Positions 1 through 9,504 are shown, numbered from the stretch's first letter. The stretch: 64,000 nucleotides of DNA from MKUN01 sp964481425 (GCA_964481425.1 CAYZTM010000003.1:72653-136652); one strand, 5' to 3'. Made by a program: numbers and translations. Notes: generated by a model not told the origin, from the letters alone.

Positions 1-159
1 GGACGTGAAAAACTCTTCACCTTAATGGGGAAATAATCACTTAACCCCTTAAAAGCATCACTTACGGAATAAAAACGCTGAAACCCGATTCACGCTTTGC
101 GCATTGATTGCCGCTATCAAAATTTGCATTATCAAATCATTTTTTAGCAGACAACATTA

Positions 160-1668
160 ATGCGTATGAAACAGCTTATCACAATTATTATTGCATTTGT
201 AGCGGCATTCAGTCAAGTAAATGCCCAGTACTACCAGATGGGGAATAAACTTACCGAACCATCTTTGGCCTCTAATTCAGGTTACGGCTTTGCCACAACA
301 TTGTCATCTGACGGCTATTCGGCCATGGTAGGCGTTCCCTCGATGGCAGGAAACACAGGCGGAGTATATTTTTATTATCGTGTTGGCTTAAGCTGGTACC
401 AGGGTGGCTTACTAACCGCAAATGATGCCGCCGGTGCAGCTTACTTTGGTCAATCGGTCGCCATTTCAGCCGACGGTAATACCGCCATAATTGGTGGCCC
501 CGGAGACAACAATGATGTTGGCGCTGCGTGGATATTCGTTCGTTCAGGCAACACCTGGACGCAACAAGGTGGCAAACTGGTAGGATCAGGGCCTAGTGGT
601 ACAGCATCCCAGGGATTCTCGGTCTCTATTTCCGGCGATGGTAACATGGCTATATCGGGCGGATACGGAGATAACAATAACCTTGGGGCTGTATGGGTTT
701 ACAACCGTACCGGCACAACCTGGCAGCAGATGGGCACCAAACTCGTAGGGGCCGGTGCGCAAAGCAATGCAAGTTACCCGGCATGGCAAGGCTATTCTGT
801 AGACATCTCCGACAATGCAAACAGAATAATAATAGGAGCCCCGGGGGACAATGCAGGACATGGAGCGGCCTGGATATTTAGCTGGGTTAACTCTTCGTGG
901 GTACAGGAAGGATCAAAACTTACAGGCCCATTCTTATCCTATGCAGGCGCATCGGTTGCCGTATCTGCCGATGGCAGTCGCGTTGTCCTCGGAGCCCCGG
1001 GAGATAATAACCATTATGGCTTCGCAGCCGTAATGGTACGTGATAATTCGGGTAACTGGACCCAGGAAGGATCCAGCCTTATTGGTACTTTCCCTGTAGG
1101 GAATGCGCAACAGGGTGGATCTGTAGCTATTTCAGCCGATGGCCAAAAAGTAGTTGTTGGCGGGGGCTATAACTTCTTCAGTACCCCAAACACCAGCGAA
1201 GGACAACTATGGGTGTTTCAGCGCCAGGGAAATACCTGGACACCGGAGGGCAATAAAATTGTCGGTACAGGTTCGGCAGGAAATGCACAACAGGGCGCAT
1301 CGGTAGCCATATCGGGCGATGCACAAACAATTATGACGGGCGGATATGCCGATGACAACTACAAGGGAGCTGTTTGGTTATTTAATACCGATCCTGCAGT
1401 GGGAATAAAGAATACCCCGCTGGATAAGGAGGTAGTATTGTATCCCAACCCAGCTTCGGAAAGCATTACATTCAACGTTGCGAAGGCCCTTCAGACCGAT
1501 ACCAAAGTAACTATTTGCGATGTTACAGGCCATGTATTGGTCAGTGAAGAGGCAAGTGCCGGCACAAAGAGCTTGCAACTCGATATCAGTTCACTATCTG
1601 CCGGTCTTTACTTGTTTAATATTTCATCGGGCGGCGTTTTAAAGACAAGCAAGTTCATCAAAAAATAA
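160..1668 (+). CDS. Secreted FG-GAP-like beta-propeller protein with T9SS sorting domain
   Basis: A 502-residue exported protein. The N-terminus (MKQLITIIIAF..., ending NAQ) is a signal peptide; a second ATG two codons in (166) is an equally good start. The body is about seven tandem units built on a G..VAISADG...GGPGDN..GAAWIF pattern, typical of integrin-alpha/FG-GAP propeller blades. The last ~85 residues form a type A T9SS sorting domain (LYPNPASESITF, then LSAGLYLFNI and a basic end). Expected fate is passage by Sec and then T9SS to the cell surface or medium. No enzyme motif is visible, so adhesion or scaffolding is a guess. The next gene begins 11 bases after the stop and is probably co-transcribed. 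Confidence 0.85.
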   Translation: MRMKQLITIIIAFVAAFSQVNAQYYQMGNKLTEPSLASNSGYGFATTLSSDGYSAMVGVPSMAGNTGGVYFYYRVGLSWYQGGLLTANDAAGAAYFGQSVAISADGNTAIIGGPGDNNDVGAAWIFVRSGNTWTQQGGKLVGSGPSGTASQGFSVSISGDGNMAISGGYGDNNNLGAVWVYNRTGTTWQQMGTKLVGAGAQSNASYPAWQGYSVDISDNANRIIIGAPGDNAGHGAAWIFSWVNSSWVQEGSKLTGPFLSYAGASVAVSADGSRVVLGAPGDNNHYGFAAVMVRDNSGNWTQEGSSLIGTFPVGNAQQGGSVAISADGQKVVVGGGYNFFSTPNTSEGQLWVFQRQGNTWTPEGNKIVGTGSAGNAQQGASVAISGDAQTIMTGGYADDNYKGAVWLFNTDPAVGIKNTPLDKEVVLYPNPASESITFNVAKALQTDTKVTICDVTGHVLVSEEASAGTKSLQLDISSLSAGLYLFNISSGGVLKTSKFIKK

Positions 1669-1679
1669 ATTAGTACACC

Positions 1680-2282
1680 ATGTCGAAAACATCACATGCT
1701 TTATTTCTTATAGTTGCGATACTTGCATTACCATATAGCAACTGCCAGGCAGGCATTAAAGAAGCTGCAAATAAGGGCGCATTTGAAAAGGGGACAAAAA
1801 CAATAGGGATAGCACTCGGCCTCGGCTCCGCTTATAATTTCTATGACTATTACGGATATGTGCCTAATGGCATATCGAGATCACCTTCCGCAGAAGCGAT
1901 CTACGACCAGGGCATAATTAGTAATGCCGGGCCGGGGACCATTGGGATAGGAGGTATCCTGTCGTACAAGACAGCAACTTACAAATACGGTAACGGTGAC
2001 AAAGACCGTTTGACCAATTTAGTAATTGGGCTGAGAGGCAGTTATCATCTTACCCTATTAAAAAACAAGAACAATAAATTTGATCCCTATGGCGGAGTGA
2101 CCGCTGGTATGCGAATATCCAGATACACAGACAATTATTCCTCCGATGACGAAAGCGACCTTTATCCCCTTTTTGGAATATTTGTGGGAGCCCGTTATAA
2201 TTTTAGCAAAAATTTCGGGGTGTTTTCCGAGTTGGGATACGATGTGGCCATACTGAAAATCGGCCTGGCGCTTACGCTTTAG
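1680..2282 (+). CDS. Outer-membrane beta-barrel-like protein, hypothetical
   Basis: A 200-residue protein with an N-terminal signal peptide (MSKTSHALFLIVAILALPYSNC...) followed by amphipathic stretches rich in Gly, Tyr and alternating hydrophobics (IGIALGLGSAYNF, LVIGLRGSYHL, YPLFGIFVGARYNF, FGVFSELGYDVA). This pattern fits a small 8-stranded outer-membrane barrel (OmpW/PorT-like size class). It ends with a hydrophobic strand, as barrels do. It follows the T9SS propeller gene closely and may share its transcript, which a hairpin at 2312-2343 closes. Function is not recognisable. Confidence 0.65.
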   Translation: MSKTSHALFLIVAILALPYSNCQAGIKEAANKGAFEKGTKTIGIALGLGSAYNFYDYYGYVPNGISRSPSAEAIYDQGIISNAGPGTIGIGGILSYKTATYKYGNGDKDRLTNLVIGLRGSYHLTLLKNKNNKFDPYGGVTAGMRISRYTDNYSSDDESDLYPLFGIFVGARYNFSKNFGVFSELGYDVAILKIGLALTL

Positions 2283-2311
2283 AGAACACATGATATAATA
2301 CCCATCAATAC

Positions 2312-2343
2312 AAAAAATGCCCCACGCAAATGGGGCATTTTTT
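2312..2343. terminator. Bidirectional intrinsic terminator
   Basis: A 13-bp perfect inverted repeat (AAAAAATGCCCCA / TGGGGCATTTTTT) with a 6-base loop lies between the + gene ending at 2282 and the - gene ending at 2457. It has A/T runs on both sides and can serve both. Confidence 0.8.
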
Positions 2344-2456
2344 CAACATAGCTATTACGATACAAATAACTTAATCCCGCTAACTATATATAAGACCAGG
2401 CACTTAAACCACCGAGCACCTGTAGGGTATGACATATAAGAAGCCAAGAAACCCCA

Positions 2457-3047
2457 TCATTTACAATAATACATCAACGGAAGTATTTTACGGAAATGAA
2501 CAGGCCTTTTGAAGTAATGGGGGTCGTTGAGGTGTTTTTTTATTCTTGCACGCACAGCAGCCTCGTCGGGCAGATCTTTGAGGGTAGTATCAGCCACGAG
2601 CGCCACAGTCATCTCAAATCCGTTTGGGCTCCTTTCTATTACTTTTAAAAAAAAGTAGCCACGTTCATCATTCCACCAATTGCTATAGTGTACATTTATA
2701 AATTCCGTGTTGCCGATCTTAGAAAAAAACGCCCCATCATTTTCAAAGGTCCTGTTAGCCCCTTCATGGTTCATATAGGTGAAGATATAGTGGTTGTTCT
2801 CATTATGCTCAATAACGAAATAGTTGTGCGAATCCTCGTCTTCTTTCATTTTCCATATACCTATCAGGTCAGGATATATCGCAATGTTCGCCTTAGCATC
2901 AAGGGCATATTTCGCATATACCTTGCTTAAAGTTGCAAGGTCGCGCTTATTCTCATCTTCCCATTTTTTATCCTGGGCCTTGCCAACGGTTATGGTATTG
3001 CAAATAAGGAGGGCTGTAATTACCACGCCTGAGAAAAGGGTTTTCAT
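2457..3047 (-). CDS. Secreted hypothetical protein, lipocalin-like size
   Basis: A 196-residue protein with a clear signal peptide (MKTLFSGVVITALLICNTITVGKAQ). The mature part starts with a charged helix and then has strands such as LIGIWKMKED, YFVIEHNENNHYIFTYM and GYFFLKVIE. The GIWK element near the start of a strand-rich domain recalls lipocalin-type proteins, but the resemblance is loose. It is a single gene with its own upstream gap. Function unknown. Confidence 0.6.
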   Translation of the reverse strand: MKTLFSGVVITALLICNTITVGKAQDKKWEDENKRDLATLSKVYAKYALDAKANIAIYPDLIGIWKMKEDEDSHNYFVIEHNENNHYIFTYMNHEGANRTFENDGAFFSKIGNTEFINVHYSNWWNDERGYFFLKVIERSPNGFEMTVALVADTTLKDLPDEAAVRARIKKHLNDPHYFKRPVHFRKILPLMYYCK

Positions 3048-3163
3048 ATCTTTTGGTTTTAATTGATGATTGATGAAGATAAAACTAAATAAAATATGGC
3101 AATATTGCTATATGATACCCACAAGGATATGAATAGGTAAAGAAGGTGCGCACCCGGGCCACA

Positions 3164-4618
3164 TCAACGGCTGTGCGCAGCCTGGCCCGGCGGCCGGATA
3201 AACTCATCATAGGCCATCACAACGTATGGGCCTGTAGTATCGAAGCTGAGGTACCTCCGGTTGACCTTAGCAAGCGGCCAGGTTTCGTAGCAGGTCATGA
3301 TGTCCGTACTGTTTTTAGGTAAACGGTGTTGCAATTCACTTTGTTTGAGCACTACTATCTGCCTCACCCGGCCACCCGATGTATAGGCGGAGAATAATGC
3401 TGTCTCCGCCGGGAAACCCCATTCCACCAGCCACCGCCAGTCGTCGGGGCGGCTATCCGGCTTTACAAGCACCAGCTTTGAGATACCTTGCCTGTTCATT
3501 TTGTCGAGGAGATCGGAAAGATGGTCGAGACGAGACCTGAAATGAGCTCTGGCCCCTTCGAACTTCGCGCAGCGCAAAACGAATATGAGCAAGACCAGCA
3601 AAGCCGCAAGTTCCGGGCGCAACAGCCTCAAGGTGACAAAGACAAAAGGGGCTGTACAAATGATGATACCCGGCATCAGCTCGCTCTCGGTAATGAACTC
3701 GTTATAACCGTGGAAGGTGAGGCAAAGCAGCACAAAATAGACGAGGGCACAGGCTAATGTCCAGCCGGCAAGCAAATAGTGTCGCTTAAAAAGCAGCGTT
3801 ACTATACCGGCCAGCGAGATAAGGGGGAGTATCCAATAATTGACGGGCACATGCCAGTAGATAGCTTTGGCAAGCGGCGATGAGAAAACAGACAACAGGT
3901 TATCCGCGTCCATTTGGTTAACGCCGGTGAGGAGGCCGCTATCATAGCCTGCGTAATTGTTGCTCACATATAGCTTGGCAAGGATAATGACCGCAGCAAC
4001 AATACTGAGGATGATCGTTTGATCGCGGTTGAAATACCATTCCTCCTTTTCATAAATAAGATACACCCACAAAAAAATAAAGGGCGGTATCACCAGCGGA
4101 TGACAAAATACTGCCGTTGTGCCTAAGAGCACTAATATCGCTGCAGACAGCCATAACGGATATTTTTTTTGTCCGGAGAACGAAAGCAAAGGGAACAATA
4201 GGAACATGTAGGCTATGCCCTGGTGTACCTCGTTATTGGGCCAGAAAAAGGTGTGTGTGGTTACCAAAGCCCAGTAAAAAGCATACAGCACCAATAGCCG
4301 GTATGCCCTGAAAACAAACAGCAACAGCGCCGCAACCAAAAGATAAAACAGGTGGAAACTTGCCGAATAAGCTATGAGGATGACCTTAAGCGGCAGACCC
4401 AGCTTTGCACCCAATACCGGCACCAATTGCGTAATAAAGGCCCCGAAACGGTACTGCTGAATCTGCAATGCCTGCTCGTTGATGGCCGAGAAAACTATAT
4501 GCGCCGCATCGGCAAAGAACATCCGCTCCTTGTAGTAATAGACGGATGCAAGAAGCATCAGGACAAATAAACCGAAAGACAGGTATGCGGCAAGTTTTAA
4601 ATTACTTCTCGTTTGCAT
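3164..4618 (-). CDS. Multi-pass membrane protein, hypothetical
   Basis: A 484-residue protein with roughly nine to ten hydrophobic segments in its first ~360 residues (for example LAAYLSFGLFVLMLLASVYYY near the start, and WLSAAILVLLGTTAVFCH, ILSIVAAVIILAKLYVS, ALLVLLIFVLRC later). A soluble C-terminal part of about 120 residues follows. The arrangement resembles polytopic glycosyltransferases/O-antigen ligase-like proteins, yet no DXD/DE loop motif or other signature could be found, so no function is given. It starts with ATG and stands alone between two intergenic gaps. Confidence 0.6.
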   Translation of the reverse strand: MQTRSNLKLAAYLSFGLFVLMLLASVYYYKERMFFADAAHIVFSAINEQALQIQQYRFGAFITQLVPVLGAKLGLPLKVILIAYSASFHLFYLLVAALLLFVFRAYRLLVLYAFYWALVTTHTFFWPNNEVHQGIAYMFLLFPLLSFSGQKKYPLWLSAAILVLLGTTAVFCHPLVIPPFIFLWVYLIYEKEEWYFNRDQTIILSIVAAVIILAKLYVSNNYAGYDSGLLTGVNQMDADNLLSVFSSPLAKAIYWHVPVNYWILPLISLAGIVTLLFKRHYLLAGWTLACALVYFVLLCLTFHGYNEFITESELMPGIIICTAPFVFVTLRLLRPELAALLVLLIFVLRCAKFEGARAHFRSRLDHLSDLLDKMNRQGISKLVLVKPDSRPDDWRWLVEWGFPAETALFSAYTSGGRVRQIVVLKQSELQHRLPKNSTDIMTCYETWPLAKVNRRYLSFDTTGPYVVMAYDEFIRPPGQAAHSR

Positions 4619-4744
4619 AGGCCAAAACAGTCTGCATTAGTCTTGTAAAATAGAAAAAACAATCAAGTACACAGCATTATGCATTCACTAAATGGAGCAA
4701 GTAGCAACCGCCTGATATTATGAAGCCTTCCTACAAGAGGTATA

Positions 4745-5851
4745 TTACTCCCACCTGAACGACCTGATGGACAAGGGTAATATGAGCAGGGTCCAAATGA
4801 CAAGGCCTGACAGTTCCCTGCCCAGTTCCCAGATGTGCCTGCCGTCGAAGGCGATCTTGCGCAGGCCATCGACAAAGAAGGTAAGGGGCAGCAGGTTGCA
4901 GAAGTGCTGCAGCCAGAGCGGGTAATTCTCTACCGGGAAGAAAAGGCCGCAGAGCAATATCTGCGGCAGCACCACGGTATTGGCGATGGGCGAGATGGAA
5001 TTCTCATTCTGCACCAGGCCGCTGATGATAAAGCCAATACCCATAAATATGAACAGGCCGAGCAACGAGAACAGCAGCATCTCTATAAATGTGTCGAAAC
5101 CATTGACGAGGGTGAACTGAAAGGCATAATAACCCAGCAGCACCATGATGATAAAGCTAATGATGTGGAAGAACAGGCGGCTGAGCATCTCGCCTGCTAT
5201 GATGCTGCGCCTGCGCAGCGGGGCCACGCGCAGCCTGCGCAATACGAGGTTTTGCCGCAGGCTGAACAAGAGGTAGGAAGAGCCATATACGCCGGCCATC
5301 AATAACGAAAACCCCAGCTGCCCCGGCAGGATAAAATCAATGGAATGATAAGCGCGGCCGGGCAGTTCTTCGGCAGATAATGTGGCTATGGCGGGATTGT
5401 CGGGGAAAGCTTTGCCATTAAGTTGATCGAGGGCCTCGTTCACCAGGGTCCTGAGGAGCCTGGCATTGGCAGCGGATGCGGCGGATGTTTTAAGATGCAC
5501 AAGGTAATGGGGCATAGCGGTATTTGCATTGAGCGCCTCTATACTCATGATGGCGCTGATGCGGCCGGTCTTAAGGTCTTGCTTCATTTCTGCCGCGCCG
5601 GCGGGCTGCTGCAATGTAATGAGCGGAACCTGGCCGATGGCCTTATATACCGGTCCGGTGGTATCACTACCCGGGGCTATGACCACCTTCATGGTTGGTA
5701 ACTTATCGCCCACCATGGCCCCAAAGACCACGATAAAAATAATGGGGAACAAGAGGGAAAAGACCACAGAGGTAGGGCTTTTCAATGTGGCCAGCAAGCT
5801 ATATTTGGATATGGTAAACGCAGCCTTCACCTGGCTGACCTTGTTCTTCAT
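4745..5851 (-). CDS. ABC-2 type transporter permease
   Basis: A 368-residue integral membrane subunit of an ABC exporter. It has an N-terminal membrane segment (residues ~18-45, ending FIVVFGAMVG), a ~160-residue extracytoplasmic domain, then five more segments including FSLLMAGVYGSSYLLFSL and ANTVVLPQILLCGLFFPVENYPLWLQ; the last matches the conserved ABC-2 membrane domain. The ATG at 5851 is preferred over a GTG two codons upstream (5857). No ATP-binding subunit is adjacent on either side, so its ATPase must lie elsewhere. Substrate unknown. Confidence 0.8.
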   Translation of the reverse strand: MKNKVSQVKAAFTISKYSLLATLKSPTSVVFSLLFPIIFIVVFGAMVGDKLPTMKVVIAPGSDTTGPVYKAIGQVPLITLQQPAGAAEMKQDLKTGRISAIMSIEALNANTAMPHYLVHLKTSAASAANARLLRTLVNEALDQLNGKAFPDNPAIATLSAEELPGRAYHSIDFILPGQLGFSLLMAGVYGSSYLLFSLRQNLVLRRLRVAPLRRRSIIAGEMLSRLFFHIISFIIMVLLGYYAFQFTLVNGFDTFIEMLLFSLLGLFIFMGIGFIISGLVQNENSISPIANTVVLPQILLCGLFFPVENYPLWLQHFCNLLPLTFFVDGLRKIAFDGRHIWELGRELSGLVIWTLLILPLSIRSFRWE

Positions 5852-6093
5852 GGGCACAAAGGTAATTTAGACCGTATATAAAAGGGCCTTTCTTTCAAGA
5901 CGGCTATTATGCTGCAGACCAAAGCAAAGCGTGCAGAGATGGCAAACAACATACATAAGTTAATGAGCCTACATGTCATTTAACCACTGAATAACGCGGG
6001 AAACGCCCTATTCTTCCTAATATCGCAACCGAAAAACAAGGGATAGATAAGTGTCAAAATAGTGTTAATTTTACTAATCCCTTAATTACCAGA

Positions 6094-7338
6094 ATGCCAC
6101 GCGTACTGCGCATATTGAACCGTTTGATAATAGGTGGGCCTGCACTCAATGCGACCTACCTGACGCGCTATATGGCCCCGGAGTTCGAGACCATGCTGGT
6201 GATAGGCGGTAAAGACGACCATGAGCAGGACGCAGACCATATTACGGATTACCTGGGCATCGATGCCACGGTGATACCCGAGATGAAGCGCTCCATACAA
6301 CCTATAAATGACAGCATAGCCTACCAAAAAGTAAAAGCCCTGATACAAAAATTCAAGCCCGATATCGTGCATACACATGCGGCAAAGTCGGGGCTGATAG
6401 GACGACTGGCAGCCGATGCCTGCAAAGTGCCTGTGATCGTGCATACCTTTCACGGGCATGTATTCCATAGCTATTTCAATAAGGTGGCCACGGGGGCTTT
6501 CATACAGATAGAACGCTACCTGGCCAAGCGCTCAAGCGGCATCATAGCCATCAGCAAAACACAAAAAGAAGAGCTGGCCTATAAATACAAAATATGTCCG
6601 GCAGATAAGATACAGACCATCCCACTGGGACTTGACCTCGACAAGTTCATGATATGGCAGGAACGCAAGCGCGATATCTTTCGCGATAAATACGGCATAC
6701 AACCCGACGAAATAGCTATTGGCATCATTGGCCGCATAGTGCCTGTGAAGAACCATAGCTTCTTTGTAGAAGTAGCTGCAAAGCTGCAGGCACAAACGCA
6801 AAAGAAACTACGTTTCCTGGTAATTGGCGACGGCGATATGCGTACGCAGATGGAAACGGAATTCCGGAATGCGGGTGTCGATTATGCCTACTATCCTGAA
6901 GACCAAAGGCCCGCTGCCGCCATCTGCACCTCGTGGCAGACCGATATGGACCTTGTACTTGCCGGCCTTGACATAGTAGCGCTGACATCGCATAACGAGG
7001 GCACCCCCGTATCGCTGATAGAAGCACAAGCGGCAGCAAAGCCGGTAGTTTCGACCAATGTAGGTGGCGTATCGGATGTGGTGGTGGATAACCAATGTGG
7101 TTTTACCATAGAAGCAGGTCATGCGGATTACTTCACAGACGCCATGCTGCGGCTAATAGAAAGCCCTGACCTGAGGAGCTACTTCGGTGCACAGGGCAGG
7201 AAGTTCGTAGAAGATAAATTCTCTTACCAACGCCTGGTAAGCGATATGAGTGCCTATTACTACTCGCTGCTGGAAAGCAATATCAGCAAGCACAAGATAT
7301 GGGCGCCATTGCCCAGTTACCACGAAGAAAACGTTTAG
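6094..7338 (+). CDS. Family 4 glycosyltransferase (GT-B)
   Basis: A 414-residue cytoplasmic glycosyltransferase. Visible elements are the N-terminal Rossmann half with DIVHTHAAKSGLIGRLAA and TFHGHVF, the start of the C-terminal half (IGIIGRIVPVKNHSFFVEVA), and the donor-binding EGTPVSLIE motif (EX7E) near residue 310. These are standard for GT4 retaining enzymes that use UDP- or GDP-sugars. Its stop overlaps that of the convergent UDP-sugar epimerase by 3-4 bases, which suggests a shared role in exopolysaccharide, LPS or glycoprotein sugar assembly. Acceptor and donor cannot be read from sequence. Confidence 0.88.
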   Translation: MPRVLRILNRLIIGGPALNATYLTRYMAPEFETMLVIGGKDDHEQDADHITDYLGIDATVIPEMKRSIQPINDSIAYQKVKALIQKFKPDIVHTHAAKSGLIGRLAADACKVPVIVHTFHGHVFHSYFNKVATGAFIQIERYLAKRSSGIIAISKTQKEELAYKYKICPADKIQTIPLGLDLDKFMIWQERKRDIFRDKYGIQPDEIAIGIIGRIVPVKNHSFFVEVAAKLQAQTQKKLRFLVIGDGDMRTQMETEFRNAGVDYAYYPEDQRPAAAICTSWQTDMDLVLAGLDIVALTSHNEGTPVSLIEAQAAAKPVVSTNVGGVSDVVVDNQCGFTIEAGHADYFTDAMLRLIESPDLRSYFGAQGRKFVEDKFSYQRLVSDMSAYYYSLLESNISKHKIWAPLPSYHEENV

Positions 7339-8318
7339 GAATACAAGTCCCGGAAAAAGTCCACTGTTATTTTGAGGCCATCAAGGAAACGCTGCGTGGG
7401 CTGATAGCCCAATAATTCTTTCGCCCTGGAGATGTCGGCCAGCGAGTTGCGAATATCGCCCTCACGCGGTTCGCGATGAACAGGTGCATGCTCTATACCC
7501 AGCATTTCGCGAATGGCATTATAGAGATAATTGACAGAGAAGTTCTCGCCTACAGCCACATTATACACTTTACCGAAAGCATCCGCATTGTCGGCAAGCA
7601 TGCCTTTTACATTTGCCTGTACTGCATTCTCTACGAAGGTAAAATCGCGTGTTTGTTCACCATCACCATTGATATACACCGGTGTTTGCTTCAATATGCC
7701 GCTAACAAACAAGGGGATGACCGCAGCATAAGGCCCATCCGGGTCCTGCCGCGGACCAAATACATTAAAGTAACGCAGGCCTATTACCTTCATACCATAC
7801 AGGCGTGCAAACACGTCAGCATACAGCTCATTGGTCTTTTTTGTTACTGCATATGGCGATAAAGGATTGCCTACCCTATCCTCAAACTTAGGCAGGTTAG
7901 GTTCATCACCATATACCGATGAGGAAGAAGCGTAAACGAAGGTCTTTACTCCTGCATCTTTAGCAGCGGTTATCATGTTCACAAAGCCACCCGCATTAAC
8001 ATCGTTGCTGGTTATCGGGTCCTTCACCGAACGAGGGACAGAACCGAGCGCAGCCTGGTGCGTCACATAATCGATCCCCTCACAGGCGCGCCTGCATATC
8101 TCCGCGTCGCGGATATCGCCCTCAATAAATTTCAGCTGGGGATATTTTGCAAAAAGATCAAGGTTCTTCTTGAAGCCCGTGGCCAGGTTATCGAGCACGG
8201 TAACGCTACCCGCACCATTGCTGAGCAAGTACTCAACGATATGTGAACCAATAAAGCCTGCACCTCCCGTTACCAGGAAATTGCTGTTGCTGATGTCTTT
8301 GTTATGAAATGTTGCCAT
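7335..8318 (-). CDS. NAD-dependent UDP-hexose(GlcNAc) 4-epimerase, WbpP/TviC-like
   Basis: A 327-residue extended short-chain dehydrogenase. The NAD-binding TGGAGFIGSHIVEYLL motif lies at residues ~17-32; the catalytic Ser/Tyr/Lys appear in SSSSVYGDEP and SPYAVTKK (YxxxK). GLRYFNVFGPRQDP and the C-terminal NSLADISRAKELLGY are typical of the WbpP/TviC group, which epimerise UDP-GlcNAc/GalNAc or their uronic acids. The length is normal. It converges with a glycosyltransferase, tail to tail with overlapping stops. Exact substrate is inferred only to subgroup level. Confidence 0.88.
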   Translation of the reverse strand: MATFHNKDISNSNFLVTGGAGFIGSHIVEYLLSNGAGSVTVLDNLATGFKKNLDLFAKYPQLKFIEGDIRDAEICRRACEGIDYVTHQAALGSVPRSVKDPITSNDVNAGGFVNMITAAKDAGVKTFVYASSSSVYGDEPNLPKFEDRVGNPLSPYAVTKKTNELYADVFARLYGMKVIGLRYFNVFGPRQDPDGPYAAVIPLFVSGILKQTPVYINGDGEQTRDFTFVENAVQANVKGMLADNADAFGKVYNVAVGENFSVNYLYNAIREMLGIEHAPVHREPREGDIRNSLADISRAKELLGYQPTQRFLDGLKITVDFFRDLYS

Positions 8319-8380
8319 GGTGTGCTTGTGCCTCTAATGTAGTTAATATAAAATAATAAGGCCGTCGTGTACCATAGGGG

Positions 8381-8410
8381 TAAAACGAAAGCCGTTCTTT
8401 GATGAACGGC
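8381..8410 (-). terminator. Terminator of the Thx gene
   Basis: A 7-bp stem (GCCGTTC / GAACGGC) with a 6-base loop sits 17 bases after the Thx stop. It is followed on the minus strand by a T-rich run (TTTCGTTTTA). Confidence 0.65.
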
Positions 8411-8427
8411 CCCGCTAATAAAAAGTA

Positions 8428-8544
8428 CTATGCTTTCTTTTCAGTTTGCTTTGCGGCTTTCTTAGTGCGTCGTGCCGGGCGTGCTTTCCCGAAACTGCCT
8501 AATGATATTTTTCCGCGCTTTGTACGTTTGTCGCCTCTGCCCAT
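8428..8544 (-). CDS. 30S ribosomal protein Thx family (38 aa)
   Basis: A very short basic protein: it opens MGRGDKRTKRGKISLGSFGK and continues with ARPARRTKKAA and a Lys-rich tail. The M-G-(K/R)-G-D-(K/R)-(K/R)-(T/S)-(K/R)-RGKI start is the hallmark of bacterial ribosomal protein THX, which binds in a cavity at the top of the 30S head. Bacteroidota members carry a longer basic tail, as here. It lies directly downstream of the HU gene but is separated from it by a strong terminator, and has its own terminator. It is easily missed by length cut-offs. Confidence 0.85.
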   Translation of the reverse strand: MGRGDKRTKRGKISLGSFGKARPARRTKKAAKQTEKKA

Positions 8545-8569
8545 AATTAAATTGTTTTAGGATGCAAAA

Positions 8570-8603
8570 ATAAAAAAAAGCGGGAAACATTGGTGTTTCC
8601 CGC
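8570..8603 (-). terminator. Terminator of the HU gene
   Basis: A 10-bp perfect stem (GCGGGAAACA / TGTTTCCCGC) with loop TTGG, followed on the minus strand by CTTTTTTTTA. It begins 27 bases after the HU stop. Confidence 0.85.
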
Positions 8604-8629
8604 CCTGCCGATAAAACATAAGGGGCAAA

Positions 8630-8914
8630 TTATTTTTTGCCGCCGCTTATTTTACCTGAAAATTCTTTGCCTGCCTTGAATTTCGGCACTTTACGTGCTT
8701 TGATCTTTATCACTTCACCTGTCTGGGGATTGCGGCCATTACGTGCAGAACGCTCAGATACAGAGAAAGTACCGAAGCCCACAAGCGTAACGCGATCACC
8801 TTTTTTCAGCGATGCAACAACTGCGTTTGTAAATGAATCCAGGGCATCGTTTGCTTGTGTCTTGGTGATGCCTGAATCCTTAGCTATTTTGTCAATAAGT
8901 TCAGCTTTGTTCAT
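8630..8914 (-). CDS. hup: HU family DNA-binding protein
   Basis: A 94-residue nucleoid protein of the HU/IHF family. It shows the N-terminal helices (MNKAELIDKIAKDSGITKTQ), the GDRVTLVGFGTF turn, the DNA-contacting arm GRNPQTGEVIKIKA and the closing VPKFKAGKEF. Length is that of a normal HU with a short Gly/Lys tail. It bends and compacts DNA, probably as a homodimer. A phylum-type promoter lies 47-77 bases upstream and a strong hairpin ends the transcript. Confidence 0.96.
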   Translation of the reverse strand: MNKAELIDKIAKDSGITKTQANDALDSFTNAVVASLKKGDRVTLVGFGTFSVSERSARNGRNPQTGEVIKIKARKVPKFKAGKEFSGKISGGKK

Positions 8915-8960
8915 AGCTCTTTGTGTGTTTTTGTGAAGAAAAATTTTTTAGCGAATAGAA

Positions 8961-8991
8961 CAAATATACTGACCTTTATTGCAGTTCCAAA
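8961..8991 (-). promoter_or_regulatory. Promoter of hup (Bacteroidota consensus)
   Basis: On the minus strand TTTG (8991-8988) is followed after 19 bases by TATATTTG (8968-8961). This matches the Bacteroidota sigma-ABfr consensus (-33 TTTG, -7 TAnnTTTG). A transcript would start near 8954, about 40 bases before the HU ATG. Confidence 0.7.
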
Positions 8992-9186
8992 TACATGTGG
9001 AATATTTTTTGCCTGCAAAGCCTTGCCAGTAGCCACTTTTCAGGTTTTTTCGAATTATCGCCACATAGATAATTACGACAGCTCCAAGACAAAAACCTTT
9101 ACAGGCAAGCGTTTCAGTACATTGGCAGGAATTTTGCGTACAGCGAAGTTCACCCTAAAATCACCCCGGTCATTTTACCCACAGGA

Positions 9187-9492
9187 TCAAAATTCTTCTT
9201 GCATCACCGTCCTGAAAGCAGAGAATTTGCTGCCAAAACGCGCCAAACCCTTGTCGCGCATCTGCTGTGCATACTCCGAAATGTAGGTATTGTAGTGCTC
9301 CATCGTGTCGCAAAAATATTGTGCAACATAGGTGATACCTTCCGTTTCATCCTGCTCCAGCAGGCGACAAAGGCGAGCGTCAACAAAGAGCCCGGTGTGC
9401 ATCAATTCGGGAATGTGTTCTTCCTTCATCCACTTTACCCAATCTTTTGCAGCATCTGCATCTACCTTTATCGTAACGTTGTATATGATCAT
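9187..9492 (-). CDS. DUF4286 family protein
   Basis: A 101-residue cytoplasmic protein beginning MIIYNVTIKVD, followed by WVKWMKEEHIPELMHTGLF and TYVAQYFCDTMEHYNTYI. This is the DUF4286 pattern, a ferredoxin-like fold found throughout the Bacteroidota whose role is unknown. It begins 12 bases after the rsgA stop and is probably in the same transcript, so a link to ribosome maturation is conceivable but unproven. Confidence 0.85.
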   Translation of the reverse strand: MIIYNVTIKVDADAAKDWVKWMKEEHIPELMHTGLFVDARLCRLLEQDETEGITYVAQYFCDTMEHYNTYISEYAQQMRDKGLARFGSKFSAFRTVMQEEF

Positions 9493-9504
9493 AAAATACG
9501 TTTA

